From Romanomermis culicivorax (taxonomy: Eukaryota; Nematoda; Enoplea; Mermithida; Mermithidae), in the NCBI GenBank assembly GCA_963922205.1, contig CAWUHX010000272.1:186001-250000 (forward strand): a stretch of 64,000 bases of DNA, read 5' to 3'. The translations under genes and the position numbers were made by a program. The stretch's first letter is position 1. Each line of letters starts with the position of its first letter. The notes under the pieces are model-generated. The model saw only the letters and a program-made list of their open reading frames with translations. It searched no databases and had not been told where the DNA came from. This document shows, in pieces, positions 44,529-58,136 of the stretch.

Positions 44529-47500
44529 TCATTCTAAGCTCATCAGATGTTTCAAGGGGCAATTTACTCGGTGATCTCGTTCAGTTCTAACCGTGATCAA
44601 GCCTTCGCCGATAATTTCATCAACTTGTGCAAAAACAATCTATAAAATAAAGGACTACACTTTTAGCAGGCATGGCGTATAGTATAAGCAATAGCAGCCA
44701 AATACTCACCTGATCCCGATAAAGCCGAAAATTTTTGCTCCCGATCCATAAGCATACATTCTGGACAATTTGCATAATCCTCTCGTTGTTATGTATATGT
44801 GCAACACAGGTCGATGGAAAAATGCCGAGTCGACCGCTAACATTATGGCCCTGGAATTTTAAGAGCCTTCTTTCCGGTTAACAAATAAAAACTAAATTTG
44901 ATGTTATTTCCAATAAGGCAAATCACCACTAACATAATGTTCTTTTGAGTAAGTTTTCATTTTTGACTTTTATCGACTCGAAACAGCATGGGATCAGATT
45001 TTGGTAACTTTTCAAAATTCTTTGGCTATCGAATAACCAGTTTCTAGTTTCCTAAATCACGGTTTTAAAATTTGTGTCACTTTAAGCATACATTGATTGA
45101 GACAAAGCCGAATGCACACGTGGTGTGCCAAAAAAACAAAAACTGTCTCTGCAAAATTCATGAATTTCGGACTTGTCCATAACGACATATACTTGCTAAA
45201 CTAAGAACACTTATAAATTTCAAGGTTCCGAAATATCCAAAAATATACACATCTTCTACTACAAGATTTACCAGTTAAGTACAATTCATGAACTTCGTTA
45301 TCTTGGTTTTTAGCAAGGAGAGAACAAAAATAAAAGCTTGCCTTTAACTCGATTCATGAGTTATACTATTTTTCCTGAAATTCATTGGACAATAAAACTG
45401 GTAAGCAAGTATTTCAACGTTTGACGATTTTCGGCCCGTGCGCACTACTATAGCCTATGTTTCCAAGCGAGCGCAGGAAGATGTTCATGCAAATAGTAAA
45501 CAACCTAACATACACGGACACATTTTTTCTCTGGCTGACTGTAGTTGGACTCGACAGAGCAATATGAGGAAGATTTAGGCATACGATGCAGTTTATATTT
45601 TGCATCCTGAGGCTGATTTGAAAATAAATACTTTTTCAGCTTTTTCCGTTTTTGTGAGTGAAAAATTGTTTGATGAAAGCATCATTTAAACGATCAAAGA
45701 ACTTTGGGGAGAACAGCTTGTGGTGGTTATTATGTTAGAATGAGTCACTGAAGAAAATTCAGTCATGAAAATGCACGAACAAGGTTAGCATGATCTCACC
45801 TGCCACCAATCAGGGTCGCTTGTGTCAACAACCAAGACTCGTTCACCAACTCTGAAAAATTCAAAGTTCAGTCTATAAGAGAGGCACAATAACCGATTCC
45901 AGGCTATTCTTGTAATGGCTGAAATGCTCAGAATGAGAACATCGCAAAATAATGAGTACGAAGACCCGTATAGAAACTATTTATGAATACGATGAAGTAA
46001 ACTTCCAAGAGCTTTTATCAAATCCAAAATTGTAACCCAGTCACAATTCTAAATTATATGGAGACAGAAGTGAGAAAATGATAGACAAGTATAAATTTCT
46101 AATCTCGATTAAATTTGAAACTGATGAGCCTCCATTTTAGACAAGAATCAGCACACGATCATAAACTATACCTGAGATCAATTTCATCTTGAAATTTAGC
46201 GTAATAATCGTGCGTCACCGCATATGAATTGCTCGGTAACATCAACGTTGACCCGCATACCTAAAAGGAAGTTTTGCACTCCGATTTTATGGGAGCTAAG
46301 AAATTTTCAATCTCAAGGAATCTCTCAATTGTCTAAAAGAAGTCCTGAAACGTCCGAAAGACTATTTTGACCAACAAATTTACCGAGGATGGACAAGGTG
46401 AAGCAGAATTACTGCTTTGAACAGTATCATCCGATTCGAAAGAATTATATTTGCACGGCGGTACTCTATAGGCGTGACGATTAGGAACCACAACCACGTT
46501 CTTTGAGGAGTAACCTAAAAAATACGAACTTCAGAAGTAGCCCTATTGACAAATGCTCTTTGAGCCTTTTTTCGAGAAAAATCCAAAATCAACTACAGTA
46601 ACAGATGCCTGATTTGCGAATGGAAAATGAGGAAATTTTTTAAAAGTATGTCAAAGGGTGGAGAAACGCTCAATTTCCATACGAAGTTTGATCAACGGAA
46701 AATAACAAATTCAGGTTCAATTCTGACCTGAATTCTTGGACCACAATCAGCTGAAAGTGAAATTATAACAGCGGCACCTGAACTGAATAACGAACATAAT
46801 GATTATTAAAAGCGAGTATGAGACATCTACCTTTTTGACTACATATCGTATCCGAATGACAAAGCATTTATAGAAAACATGTCCGTTTTTCTTGAAATAC
46901 CTTTAAATAATAATAGTGAAAAGTAAAAACATTTTATATTTTTATAGTATGTGTCATGAGCGTTCTCAATTAACCTAAACAATTTGTGGTGTAAAAAATT
47001 ATACAGTAAAACTTTCTGCTAATTTTGATCGTTTGTCAATTTACAAGCATTTCATAAACATACACTGTATGTATATAATCAAGATGTAATCATTGTAAAC
47101 ATAGTATTTCAAATCAAGTTGTATGAAATTCGTATTTCCATCATGAAATATTGATAACATTCAGGCTGTATTTACTATCATTCAAAACTTTCGCTTGTAT
47201 AAAAATCACCGTTACTGATTAAAATGACGCGAAATTAATTAAATGATTGAGGAACATGCTCTCGACACCTTCTGGAAACGAAACACCCAATAAAGTTGTA
47301 GAAAGTCCCAAGCGAAAAAAGTGGTAATAGTACTAAAATCTGTGATTGACTTTGTTTACAGAAAAATAGTCAAAACGATCCAAAAGACAGAGACTCGGAA
47401 AATATCATTGGATCATCCGGGAAGTGGAATTTCCGCCACTGCAATCAGTAACAAACAAAAACTTTGTAAGATGCAATTTTTACATGAAGAATTGTATAAA

Positions 47501-50500
47501 ATGAAGAATTGTATAAAAAATCCGCCCATTCGCGGACGATAAAATTAGTGTGAATTGCAATCTGCCTTTTAATTTGCAGAAACTGTTGGATTTCAATATC
47601 CGATGACAATAAAGGTAATAGAATGCAGATACCATCTCTGTCACTATGACACTTCGAACTTGACATTTTTAGTTCAAAAGTCTTGAGTCCATTTGACAGG
47701 TTGCTGGCATAAAAAAATCATTTTTGCTTGTCGGTCATATTTCCCATTAACGCAAATGTGATCTATAGTCTTATACCCGATCTCAGCAACGGATAAAGCT
47801 TAAAATATTGAGACATGCATTAAGACAGATAATTGTGAGCATCAAAATATTGTTCATAAAAAGAAGAGTTAATCTCTTCCCCTATGAAATAAACAATCCT
47901 GAGCTTTGATGAAGTTCAAGAGCTCACAAATAAAAAAAAAGGCCCGAGTTCAGATTGTCTCCTCGAGAAAGCTTTTCTTATGTCAGCAAGCTTTATCGAA
48001 TGTGACTTTCCGTCATGCAATTGTACAAGAAACTGTTTGTAACACGGCAAGCTTTTGACGAAATGATATCAAACTTCCATTACTTGTACATAGTAGTTCA
48101 TGATTCTGGCACCAATATGGTCAAAATGATTTTTGAATTGAAAATTTATGCTGCGTAACTGATCAAATGAGCTTGATGGTGACCCAAGATTAGTTGGATA
48201 AGCTTTAATGTTGAAATAGCAAAGATAATTTTTTCAAACACTCTTTTCGAAGCCACGGATATAAATTAGACAGATGAACAATTTTAGTTCGTTACGGCTG
48301 TTGGTTAGAAATTATTGTAAAAGACTAGAATAATGCAAACGGTAAATTTTGTATTCTTGTCCTGACTGGATCTCAAACTTCGACAAACGCGATTCCGAGC
48401 AGGGCCGCTCTTAGGGTTTTAGCGGCCCTGGGCGAAATCGGTTTAGCGGCCCTACATTTTTTTTCAATTATTATTATACACCAGGCAATTTTTAGGTAAT
48501 AGATGATTCACTACTTTACATAGTTTAGAATATCTAAAAACGGCGCATAATTCCATTATTACAAGATTTTATTCATTGAAAATAACACGCTTATGAACCG
48601 GTTGAATGACAACAACTCTGGTGTTGTCATAATAGACGACATCACACAGTATATAACTTGTACGTAGTGCAATATCTGGACATTAACACAATAAAACGCC
48701 TGAGGCAAGGTATCCAGGGGCCAGTTGCAATAACTAATGCTAAGAATCATCGCGAGCTCGGTATTAAGCCATTAATGCTGAGTTTTAGTTAATCGTGGGC
48801 TCGGTTTCATCTTTTTCGGGTTAATTCGGGTAATAAAAAAATCGTGCTCGCGATTAACTGATCCTCAGGTTTACGTCTGAGCTCGCGATTATCTCGACCT
48901 TCCAGAAAGAAACATCGCCCATACATTATGTGACAAACATGTAGAAGTGAAAAGTAAATAAAAGTTGGTGAGAAACACTGTGTCCAACATTTTTTGTCTT
49001 TCTGTTTGGGCTTTCTACATCTATTTCTGCTTAAATTATGAGTGTTCCAACGAGAAAAAACACATGCCGAATTGGACACCTAAAGAAGAATTACGTTTGA
49101 GAGAAGTCTCGAATATCGATTAGTTTTAGATTCAGCACATAGAAATTCTGATACGACCAAGAAAAAAGACCACGTTTGGAAAATAATCGAAGCCGAAGTC
49201 AATGCACAAAATCCTGACATCTGCAGATCTCTGAAAGATATAAAAATTAAATGGAAGAATTTGAAAAGCTGAGCAAAAGAAGATTTGAGCAATGCAAAAA
49301 AATCTGTTTCGAAAACGGGTGGTGGACCTCCTGATACTCGTCTGCCTTCCGAAAACTCTCTAGCCATCATTGGAGCATATGGAGAATCAGCAGCATTCCA
49401 AGAGATCGAGGGAGGCCTAGAATTCAACATGAATTTATCCAAATGACTACTTTTTCGCCGAAGGTTTCATCAGAAAGCTTAGCTTCGATGATTGAAGAGC
49501 CTAGGTCGAAGTGGCAAAAAGTGGGTCGTTTGGAAGAAAACATAGTCTCTATTGAGCGAGAGAAATTGGCATTGGAAAAAAAGCTCAACTTAGAAAAAGA
49601 AAAATTCGAATTCGAAAAATCGAAACTTGCAGTTGAGCAATGCTTGATACAGGCCAAAACCAAATATTCCTTATTGAAATGTGAAAAACTCGAAAATGGA
49701 CTACTTTCTTATCATACAATGTGAGCATACAATATAATTTCATGATTCAAACCTGATGAATACAAATTGCATTTCCAGTTTTTGGACCTTTTGGAGGTTG
49801 AATTCTCAACTCACTGTGCATAGAATAAAAACGTCGTTTCCAACACCCAATTGTTTGTTCAATGAGCACTCTCGTTTTTTTGTGTGCTCAATTGTACCTA
49901 TTTTCAGCGTTGGATTTGGGATCATGTAAGGGAGTCATTCATTAACCACAGTCTGCAAGAGTATCCACTATCCCCCAGTAACAATCCGTCGAATTCATGA
50001 TTCTCGAATTGCTGGTATAAATTTGATAAACGTAAGATCCAGCTATCATGAATGCTGCCTGGCCACCTGGCAACAACATTACTGAAAGTCCCATTCAGTG
50101 AGCAGACACCCTGTATGTTGATAGAATGGTAAAACTTTCGATTTACGTATTGATGCTCATGCTTGATGGGCTGCTGAATCTGGATCGACACAGCCTAGAA
50201 CACCAGGGAATGTAGCTATACTGCAGAAGTTTGCTTTTATTTGATCGCTTTCTTGAAATTTGATGAATCTGGACTGGTAACGAAGAAGAACGTTTGTAAC
50301 TCTCCATAGTGCTCTATTTGCCGTCGATTTGTTCACACCAACCAAATCACCACAAATTTCTCGAAAACATCCGCTGGCGTAAAATCGCAGAGCAATAATT
50401 ACTTTTTGAGTTGGATGGAGGGTGTGATTACGGTTGAATCAATTCAGGTCTGCATGGATCAAATCTAATATGAAGAAGATCGACGCGTGATCAAATATGT

Positions 50501-53500
50501 ATTGATCGTACAATTCTGCATCGTTCATCGAGTCCAACGGATTCGTATGATCGCGAAAAATTTGTTCTCAATTCAATTGACGATTAATTAGTTGATAACA
50601 CAAAAAATTCATTATGACAAAAGTATAAAAAACAACAACTTTCTCGGACTTAAACCTACTACCAATGATGATTAACTTTTGCGTACCACTGAAACCAACC
50701 TCACGATCAGAATTAGACTAGAAAATTTATTGCAACTGCACTGCTCGAGCTCGGGTTTAAGTCCGAGCACGCGATTATCTCGATCGCGACGTCGGGATCA
50801 TCCCGAGGGTACTGCAATTGCTGATCGCGAGCTCGCGATTATTTTGCTGGAGATAATCTCGAGCTTGGACCTAAATCCAAATATTGCAACCGGCCCCAGA
50901 GGTTTTTACAAATGAAATTCTGACGTTCCAGGTTTTCCAGCTTTTTTTCTAGAATTTACTGTTTTTTCCGAAGAAAATTCAATAATTGCTACATAAAATG
51001 GTAAAAATGTGTGTACAATACAGAGATCTGAGCAATGTGCTGATATTTTCTATCAGCTAGATTATGCTGTCAGCGAACTACAAGACCAAAAAAATCAACT
51101 GGAAGTCAACTTTTTTTGCCACCGTTGGCACAAAAAAGTGCAGTATAGAAAAAACGGATGCTTTACAGAACTATGGAATGTGTATGCTCGGATGCAGATT
51201 CCATAATTGTGTAAACTAAGTTTTTTCCAAATAGGAAAGATTTTTTTAAAACACGTTTCTGCTCAAAGAAGCTTATATATCCGTTGTTTGCGTACAAGTT
51301 AGGATGATTAATACTTATTAGTGACATTAGTGTTTTGAATGCTGTTACGTACCTCAAGGAAAGTTTTTTAGTACGTGTTTTATTTCTACTCTACATAAAT
51401 TTTATGTATCTAAAACGTAATGTAATCCGAATCTAGTGATTAAATAGTCATCAAAATTTCGACTATAAATCTGTCGTTAACTGACGATTGACAAAGTACA
51501 AAAATATTTCTCAAAGCGTGTCATAAACTCTCCGATTATTGTTATCCTGAGAGAATCACTATTCTGAAACTATATCATAATAATGCAGTCGACCACCAGA
51601 TCAGGAAACAACTTGAAACTAAAAGTGATGTCGAAAAAATTCTCTTTTGTAAGCAGAAAAGTCAACATTTGAAACAAACCCTCTCATATATAGTTTTCGT
51701 AGTAATGATCGGGTATTTAAGCTTTATAAAAAAAATTCATTCTGGACAAATATTAATTCATTAGCTTTTTTGACCATGCACAGCAAAATATGAAATTCTG
51801 ATATGAAACGTATAGTATGTGACTTAGTTGTAAACCGCCCACTATTGACTTTTTTCATTCAGTTTTATTCCCTTTTGTAATGCTGCTATAATAATATGAT
51901 TCTTATTTTAAACACATTTTTTCAATGCGCTGTAACTAACACAGAAGATTCTTAAAACCAAAGAAAATAGTATTTTCTGAAATTCGTTTTAATTTCATCA
52001 TGTATACAAAGAATGTTTGTGGAAATTCTGTAATGTTTGCAAACAAAAATAGACTATTTATATATATATATATATATATAAGGGCCGCTAAAAGGATTCT
52101 TCAAGCATACACTAGAAAATTTTTAGCGGCCCTGGGCGGCCGCCCAGTTCACCCCCCCCCCTATGAACGGCCCTGATTCCAGAGATACAATGAAAATCAT
52201 TTCTTCATTTGATCCGGATTCCGAAATGTGGCTCACAGATGGTTAGCAGATCTGGACTCGTATATCCATTCCATTTCTGATATAATCAGCAACTGCATGT
52301 ATGTAATAAAATAGTTTTTGATTTGTTGTTACGTCGTCAATAACTTGGTGAGCAAAATAACTGGAAGTTCAAATTCACCTTTTTTCGCGATGCTAGCTTC
52401 ACTGTAGTCCAATGAAAAGCTTTTCAATTTCACGTCTAATTTCGGTGCTCGTTTTGTCAATTCTGAATTAAAAAGACGAGTAAAAATGCTCAATGTCCAG
52501 GAAAATTAAAAACTATTACTTCCGCTGACCACCGTCTTCGATGTAGGTTTTTGCTCCAGCGAAATTTCGGCAGCTTTGTCTGATAGTAAATTTGGGCTAG
52601 AGCCCACTGTAGAACAAATTCAAACGTTTGAAAAACTGCATTCATACATATATATAACGTAATTTTACGTTGGGGTGATCCGATCCTAGAATTATTTACA
52701 CTTCCGGGGCTATTGTTTCTAAATGGAGGATCTTTACTAGAGGTTGCCTCGTTGTTTTCGATCTTCGCAAGTTTCATCTTGCTAGGCTTTTCTTGTTTTG
52801 GCTAAAAGATACGAATATAAATAATACAGGTTGGTGGTTGCCGAGCAAATCTTCAAATTTTAGACAATTGCATAAATGTTCTTCTTCGTGAGGAACTACG
52901 GATAAAAGCTTACTGTAAACGGATTTTGACCAAATTTCCAAAATTTCACCAAATTTATTACTGAAAACATGGACATTTTGCGCAAAAGAAAATTCCACCA
53001 ATAAGCTGATCATCATATTCTCCGAACCAAAAGCAGAAAGAAGAATAAACGACACTAAGGCCGCCACGTTGTATCGTTAATGAGATTTGTTTATAATACG
53101 ACTAAATGGAAAAATGCATTAACGGCGATACTGCGAGGCGTGACTTTTTAGGAGATCTAAAAATCCAAGATTTAAAACGAGCCATTTATAGGGCTGCATT
53201 CACGGGGCAATCAACACCATTTTTTGCCGCGAAAGAATCGACAATATTTTAGGATTCTTGTCCGAAAAGCCAAAAAATTAGCGTGTTACGCAAATTAGAT
53301 GAGAGAATAGTCGGCAAAAAATGTATGCAGTAAATTTTAGGTCAATGGAATCAATACGTGGTCATGGATAAGTCCTTAATAAAGGATTGCAATGGTCTGT
53401 GTGGCATTGCAAAAGTATACTGTATGTATAATAATTTTTTCCTTCAGTTCAATATGTATCCTCCTAGTCTTCCTATTATTCGTGGCTCAATTATGAAATA

Positions 53501-55903
53501 TCAAAAACCCTATAAAAATAGTATTTCACTTTTTAGAAAATTAGGAGCATTTTCAGGTTTCACGTCACCGATACAGTAACACTATTCATAAAAAGTTCGT
53601 AATTACTTTGAAGTATCGCTTGCTCTCATTGTGACTGAACTATACTCACCAGAGAAGTTGTCGACTCCGTCGGAGACATCCTGTTTGTAGAACCGCCAGC
53701 GATCGGCGACTCCATCGTCCGACCACTGACCCCGACGGCTACTGCGTTCTGCTCCGAGCCGACCAAACTTTGCTTCCTCATGCTGGCCATTTTATTGCCT
53801 TCTTTTAAAGCTAAATAGATAGGATCGACTATTTGTTGGTGATAATTGTTGCCGTTGTTGTTGTTGCTATTTAGCGATTCGGCCGATTTCCCCGTTTCTT
53901 GTTGCTGTTTGCCGTAGCTTTTTTTGCTGATGAACAAATTTTCCGCTGAAAGATTGACGACTTCGCGACTATCGGTGAGATTCGATTGAGATTTTGATGA
54001 GTGGGTGTCTTTGCAATTGAGATTATGCAGTGCAAATCCTTCCTGAAAAAGAGCATTTATTTATAGTCTGTTTTTTATACAATGCTTCTAAAATGAATAA
54101 TGACAACAATCAGTAGCAGCATCAAAATCGTCCACGCAAAGCTTTTGCAGTAATATTTTTTGCTCGAAAAATTGCTAACGACTGGTTGAGTAAGCTCACA
54201 AATTTGCAGTTCGTTGTTACATATGGTTCAGCAGAAAATCATAAAAACATGGAATAGTACTTGCTTTCGACTTTTATTCTTTAGAAGCATTTCAGGAAAA
54301 ACAGATTATAGTACAATAAGTGACGAACCAGATCATCGATATAATCAGTCCTTCACAATGTTGCCTGGTTTACCCGACTCTTCGATGGCTTAAACGCTAA
54401 AAATGATTGAAATTTGACGATTCAAGTTTGAATCATGAGATCAAGAATTATAACATTTTTCAAAGGAAACACTGCATTCTGGGCATAATGTCATTTTCAT
54501 GACATCAAATTCTCCTTGCTGACGTGGCATTAATTGGAATAGTTCCCTCTAAACATGCCTTCCACAAATCACTTGTGGATCAGCTGATTTTAATTTCTTC
54601 TTACAGATGATAAATTTCAGCAGATCTACAACAGTCCTGAATCGTGTTTCCAAGTTCTCCTGCTAAAACTTTACTACGTAGAACATTGCTGACATCAAAC
54701 GTTCGAATCCGATTTCCTGTGCAATGTACGTTTTTTCTTCACTCTTTTTCGTGATGCTTCACTTTCTGGTGAAAAGATGCTTATTTCATGCATCATTCTT
54801 CCACTCACTTGGCAATTTTTACTGGCATATGGACGGCAATCGATATGGGCGATCAATCCACAAGCTTGACATTGTGAGACTGCTTTTTTTGTTTGACCAT
54901 TTTCTTGCTCTTCTAGAATAGCAGAAAAAAGAAATTAAGCGATTCTAGCATTGCCTTTCATAATGACGCACGCATGTGGCCCTTCCGTTTTCTCTTCCTT
55001 ATTCATATAATAGCATCGCAGAGGTATAAATTATAAACTTGGGTCACGTGATCTGGCAGTCAGAATTTTTTCCTACATAAACAAACTTGCCAGATTACTG
55101 ATTATTCTTTGTATATTCATCAAAAATTCTTGAGTTAAATTATAGAATATTCAAAATTTGCATTGGTTTATCATGGTCCATGCATATGAACATGATTACA
55201 TCGAAATAATCGAAATCTCTACGAACTTTGGGTGGTAACACGAACGATTATATTAATCAAAATTCAGATTCTGAGTAGGCGATCAGCCATGATTCTCCCC
55301 GGTTCAGCAAACGATCGGTCGACAGAACCCCTAATCTATTGAACGAGATACATTGAATAGTCAAAGAATTTACAAATCATAAATACATTTCCGAAAGATG
55401 TGACTCAACTGGCATATGATCCACACAGTTTTTCGAAATGTAATTCCACAAAAGACCACCAAAGGTCAGTATCAAGTACATATGAGAATTTTTTAATCCT
55501 GAACATAGGTTACTGCACTTTTTGGGTTGAATACCATAATCGGGGCGTCAGCGGACAAGTGAAGTTCACTTCCTTCAAGCAAAATTTTGGAATAAAGCCC
55601 ACAATTCCGAAATTTTCGATGGAAGTGTCGAGCTGGATGAATATCAACAAAACTGAGAGAGTGGCAAAGACTTTTACCCCTCACTCCGTCCAAAGTAGCC
55701 GATGAATGACGCCGAAAAAATTCGGACAACCTGTAGCCGGCGATTTTAGGCAAAATATTGACGTAGGGAACGCTTTTATTAGAAATTGGTGAAATTTTCG
55801 GCGGAGAATCATCCGATTTACAGCATATAACATTACCGGCCGAAAAACGTCTACTATTAGAACTATTTGAATTTTGATTCTTCAACTTCTCGATGATATT
55901 CAT
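44529..55903 (-). CDS. STAC-like SH3 adaptor protein (10 exons)
   Basis: Exons, high to low: 55903-55535 (tentative), 54042-53650, 52801-52669, 52606-52520, 52462-52379, 46514-46384, 46260-46172, 45851-45800, 44850-44710 and 44639-44529 (TGA). All later junctions are GT/AG and phase-consistent, about 529 residues. IVDPIYLALKEGNKMASMRK matches the linker motif (DP-Y-AL) of STAC proteins. An SH3 domain follows: AVTHDYYAKFQDEIDLR, VGERVLVVDTSDPDWWQ, GRLGIFPSTCVAHI. Then comes the second, diverged SH3-like unit (NNERIMQIVQ, FRLYRDQIVFAQVDEIIGEG, ending LKHLMSLE). In animals STAC proteins bind L-type calcium channels and aid excitation-contraction coupling. The C1 cysteine-rich domain expected upstream is not visible. 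The first exon rests on an ATG, a 123-codon frame and phase only. Confidence 0.75.
46515..48399. other. STAC-like gene intron, no gene seen
   Basis: Short frames at 47321-47542 (plus) and 47445-47666 (minus) overlap and resemble nothing known. No clear element ends. Confidence 0.4.
49064..49724 (+). pseudogene. Harbinger Myb/SANT-like DNA-binding protein (broken)
   Basis: MPNWTPKEELRLRE begins a Myb-like trihelix; YRLVLDSAHRN, DHVWKIIEAEVNAQNP and KDIKIKWKNLKS continue it after a frameshift, and a TGA interrupts LKS-AKED. SKTGGGPPDTRLPSENSLAI is the conserved linker of this family (NAIF1-like). A coiled coil rich in Glu and Lys (IEREKLALEKKLNLEKEKFE) follows. Such proteins help the Harbinger transposase enter the nucleus and bind ends. 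Confidence 0.85.
49922..50570 (-). pseudogene. PIF/Harbinger transposase (broken)
   Basis: Reading down the minus strand: FRDHTNPLDSMNDAELYDQY, ALRFYASGCFREICGDLVGV, NKSTANRALWRVT, then after a frameshift QPIKHEHQYVNRKFYHSINI, VVARWPGSIHDSWILR and LLLGDSGYSCRLWL. The VNRK-YHSIN, WPGS-HDS and LLGDSGY blocks are signatures of the DDE_Tnp_4 domain. There is at least one in-frame stop (after HADLN) and one frameshift, and the C-terminus with the last acidic residue is missing. Confidence 0.9.
52057..52080. repeat. (TA)n microsatellite
   Basis: Twelve TA units in a row, inside the hAT at 48400-52175. Confidence 0.9.
52802..53649. other. STAC-like gene intron with a minus-strand frame
   Basis: A 97-codon frame (53067-52774) begins MAALVSFILLSAFGSENMM, signal-peptide-like, and runs into the next exon out of frame. 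No family recognised and no support from splice phase. Probably chance. Confidence 0.3.
54043..55534. other. STAC-like gene intron, repeat pieces only
   Basis: A segment at about 54150-54310 (TTCAGCAGAAAATC, TAGTACTTGCTTTC, CAAGCATTTCA-like) matches 41650-41830 and more weakly 59320-59450. I looked for a C1-domain exon (HxF, CxxC, HxxC) on the minus strand and found none. Confidence 0.5.
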
Positions 55904-55948
55904 TTGGATAATAGAAGGATGAAAAATGAAGAGAAAATACCAATTCAC

Positions 55949-57440
55949 GTAAATAATGTTCAGTGTTTATATAAAAGCAGCCTAATGACGCAAATGTTTC
56001 AACAAATATTAATAAAGGATATATGCAGCGTAAAAATAATCTTAAAAAAATAATTTATAACATTAAGCAATTCTAGAAAGGCCGCCTCCACCCGGCCAGC
56101 GTCCTGACGACGACAGGGTGTACAGAAAAGGTATACAATAAACTAATGAATGTCATCTTGTAGCCGGAAAATGGGAGTGTGGGAAAAAGCTAGCAAGAGA
56201 ATTGTAGGCTTTGCTCTTCTTTAAAAGGCTTTAACGATGATCGTTATCAAGGCTTCAAGATTTGCTGAAAGCCATATCATCATCAACCAAAGATTCTAGC
56301 AAAAAAAAGAATTTGCCTCGTCTTCTTTCTCCCTCATCAAATGACAAAGGACGAAAATCGATGAGAAGTGTTGCTTGGATTTTGGAGGTAAACAAAATCG
56401 GGAAAATAAACAAGGTGATCAGATGGTTGGATAATTTTATGATGGAATAAAAGAGCGAGCAAGACGGGCTGAGAGAAGAATAACTGCTACGGGTTCATTA
56501 GACTGCAACTCTGTAATTCGGTTAAAATTTACATATTACTCATACGTCATAGAAAGTTGGATGTTAAAGCTAACGAGTTCCTTTTATTTCGAACGCGAAG
56601 GAGCATGCCAGAATTCATTTTACGCTTGATGATCTTTTAAACTTGTTTTTACCAACAGGTGAACATCAAAATATTCTGAATTCTTCGTGCCATGTATTCC
56701 GTGAAATGTATGGTCACATGAGTAAAAATTACACAAAAAAGCAAGATGAATGCCATTTGTAAGCATTGTAAACATGATTAGTATGGTTCATTTATTATCA
56801 AACGATCGGAATGCAAAATAATCTGCAAGAATCCGTGAACAGTTAAAACCTGCATCATGCCGAAATCTTTTTTTCTCAAGCTGTTCTCCTAACTGCTACA
56901 GTCAACTAGAAAATACTCAGCTTTGTTTATTGTTTGCCCGAACATCTTTCAGCGCATCGGGGGTCATTAAGAATAAATAGACCGTAGCTGCCTAGAACAA
57001 GAAAATCGAAAGTCAAGGAAACTCACAACATCATGAGATAACGAAATTCATATGTAGAGGATAATGTATTAGACGGATATTCGTATCTGGATCCGTTAAC
57101 CCGGCTTGCCGACCTACGTTTCTGGATCCGTGGAGGAGGTTTGCATGGATCCGAATCAGAGTCTGCTATTGTCGAAGTTTGAGATCCGATCAACGTAACA
57201 ACTTCAGTTTGCTTCGGTATGAAGTATTCTAATTTTTCACAAAAATTTCAAACAAAAGACAGCCGAATTATACTCAGCAAGAACAATGTTTCAGGCGTTA
57301 TTAACCTTCAAAGTCGATTTCACGTTTTTCACCAATTGCTGACTGTATCAGAAGAGTTCTTGAAAAAATTACCTTTGATATCAATATTCAAGTTTATTTA
57401 ATTGATCTCGAGTTACTATAAAGTTCATTTGGTGGATTGG
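55949..57440. other. No gene recognised
   Basis: A 62-codon frame at 56262-56450 has basic composition and no known domain. GGATCCG/ATCCG repeats at 57075-57185 mark a decayed hAT end. Confidence 0.4.
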
Positions 57441-57454
57441 CAGTATAGTTTTTT

Positions 57455-57880
57455 AGCATTTTACAAGCCATGGCTTGTTGGACTGACGAAATGGCTTGTA
57501 GAATTTGAGTCCAACAAGCCAAAATGGCTTGTCGTTTTTTGCTTTTTTACAGTGTAAAAATAGTCATTTTTCAATTATTTTTATTCAAAAACGGCAAAAG
57601 CGGGTGCTATCCAAATGGTCGATAAGTTGTTGCATTAAGTAATCTCTTGTTATATTTCCGTTTTTAAATGTTACTGAATAAATGTTGAATGACATCACTT
57701 TTTTTACGGATTGCCGTGATGCTCAATATACATTTCTTTAAAAAATAACCAAGCATTGGAATTTATTCAGGTATACTGATATTATAAAATTGGTTTGAAA
57801 AATTTGGAATGGCTTGTAAAATTTTAGGTCAACAAGCCACTTGGCTTGTGACTCGTAGGTCAAAAAAAACCCTGGTTAGC
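57455..57880. mobile_element. hAT-type element pieces with ACAAGCC motif
   Basis: GGCTTGTTGG/CCAACAAGCC blocks at 57470-57535 and ATGGCTTGTAAAATTTTAGG through AAAAAAAACCCTGG at 57810-57880. The segment 57665-57880 matches 36376-36598 nearly base for base. Left terminus not fixed. Confidence 0.75.
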
Positions 57881-58136
57881 GGTTGAAACTTCTCAGTTAG
57901 GTGTAAAATTTTTTACGAACAGTGTAAAATTTGCCTGTTTTCAAATCATTTTCACGAATCTGAAGTTAAACGTACTGTTTCTACCGAGTAAAATAGCAAA
58001 GACATTCGCGCTATTTTACACAGTAGGAGAATAGTTTTTTGTATAATTTGATGCATGCTCCTCTAAAAATAACGTCGTAAATATTAGGTTTCCAATTGTT
58101 ATTGACACGTGGCTAGAATTTTACTTGTTGAACGAC

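Larger units (their letters stand above)
48717..50897. mobile_element. PIF/Harbinger element with both protein genes (decayed)
   Basis: The ends GGGGCCAGTTGCAATA (48717) and, complemented, GGGGCCGGTTGCAATA (to 50897) are inverted repeats. Inner ends repeat the palindromic block GAGCTCGCGAT (48761-48890 and 50735-50860). The element carries the two divergent-superfamily genes in tail-to-tail arrangement: a Myb/SANT-like protein on plus (49064-49724) and a DDE transposase on minus (50570-49922). Both have stops or frameshifts. Confidence 0.88.
48400..52175. mobile_element. hAT-type element with CAGGGCCG ends, containing a Harbinger
   Basis: Left end CAGGGCCGCTCTTAGGG and right end GAACGGCCCTG form a short inverted repeat. 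The subterminal block TTTAGCGGCCCTGGGCG occurs at both ends (about 48418 and 52120). The flanks ATTCCGAG and ATTCCAGAG are an imperfect target duplication. A PIF/Harbinger element (48717-50897) is nested inside, and a (TA)n microsatellite lies at 52057-52080. No transposase of its own. Located in an intron of the STAC-like gene. Confidence 0.75.

Noticed and set aside
52774-53067. MAALVSFILLSAFGS ORF as a secreted or calcium-channel subunit start
   Set aside because: Signal-peptide-like start only; runs into a STAC exon out of frame and shows no recognisable domain.
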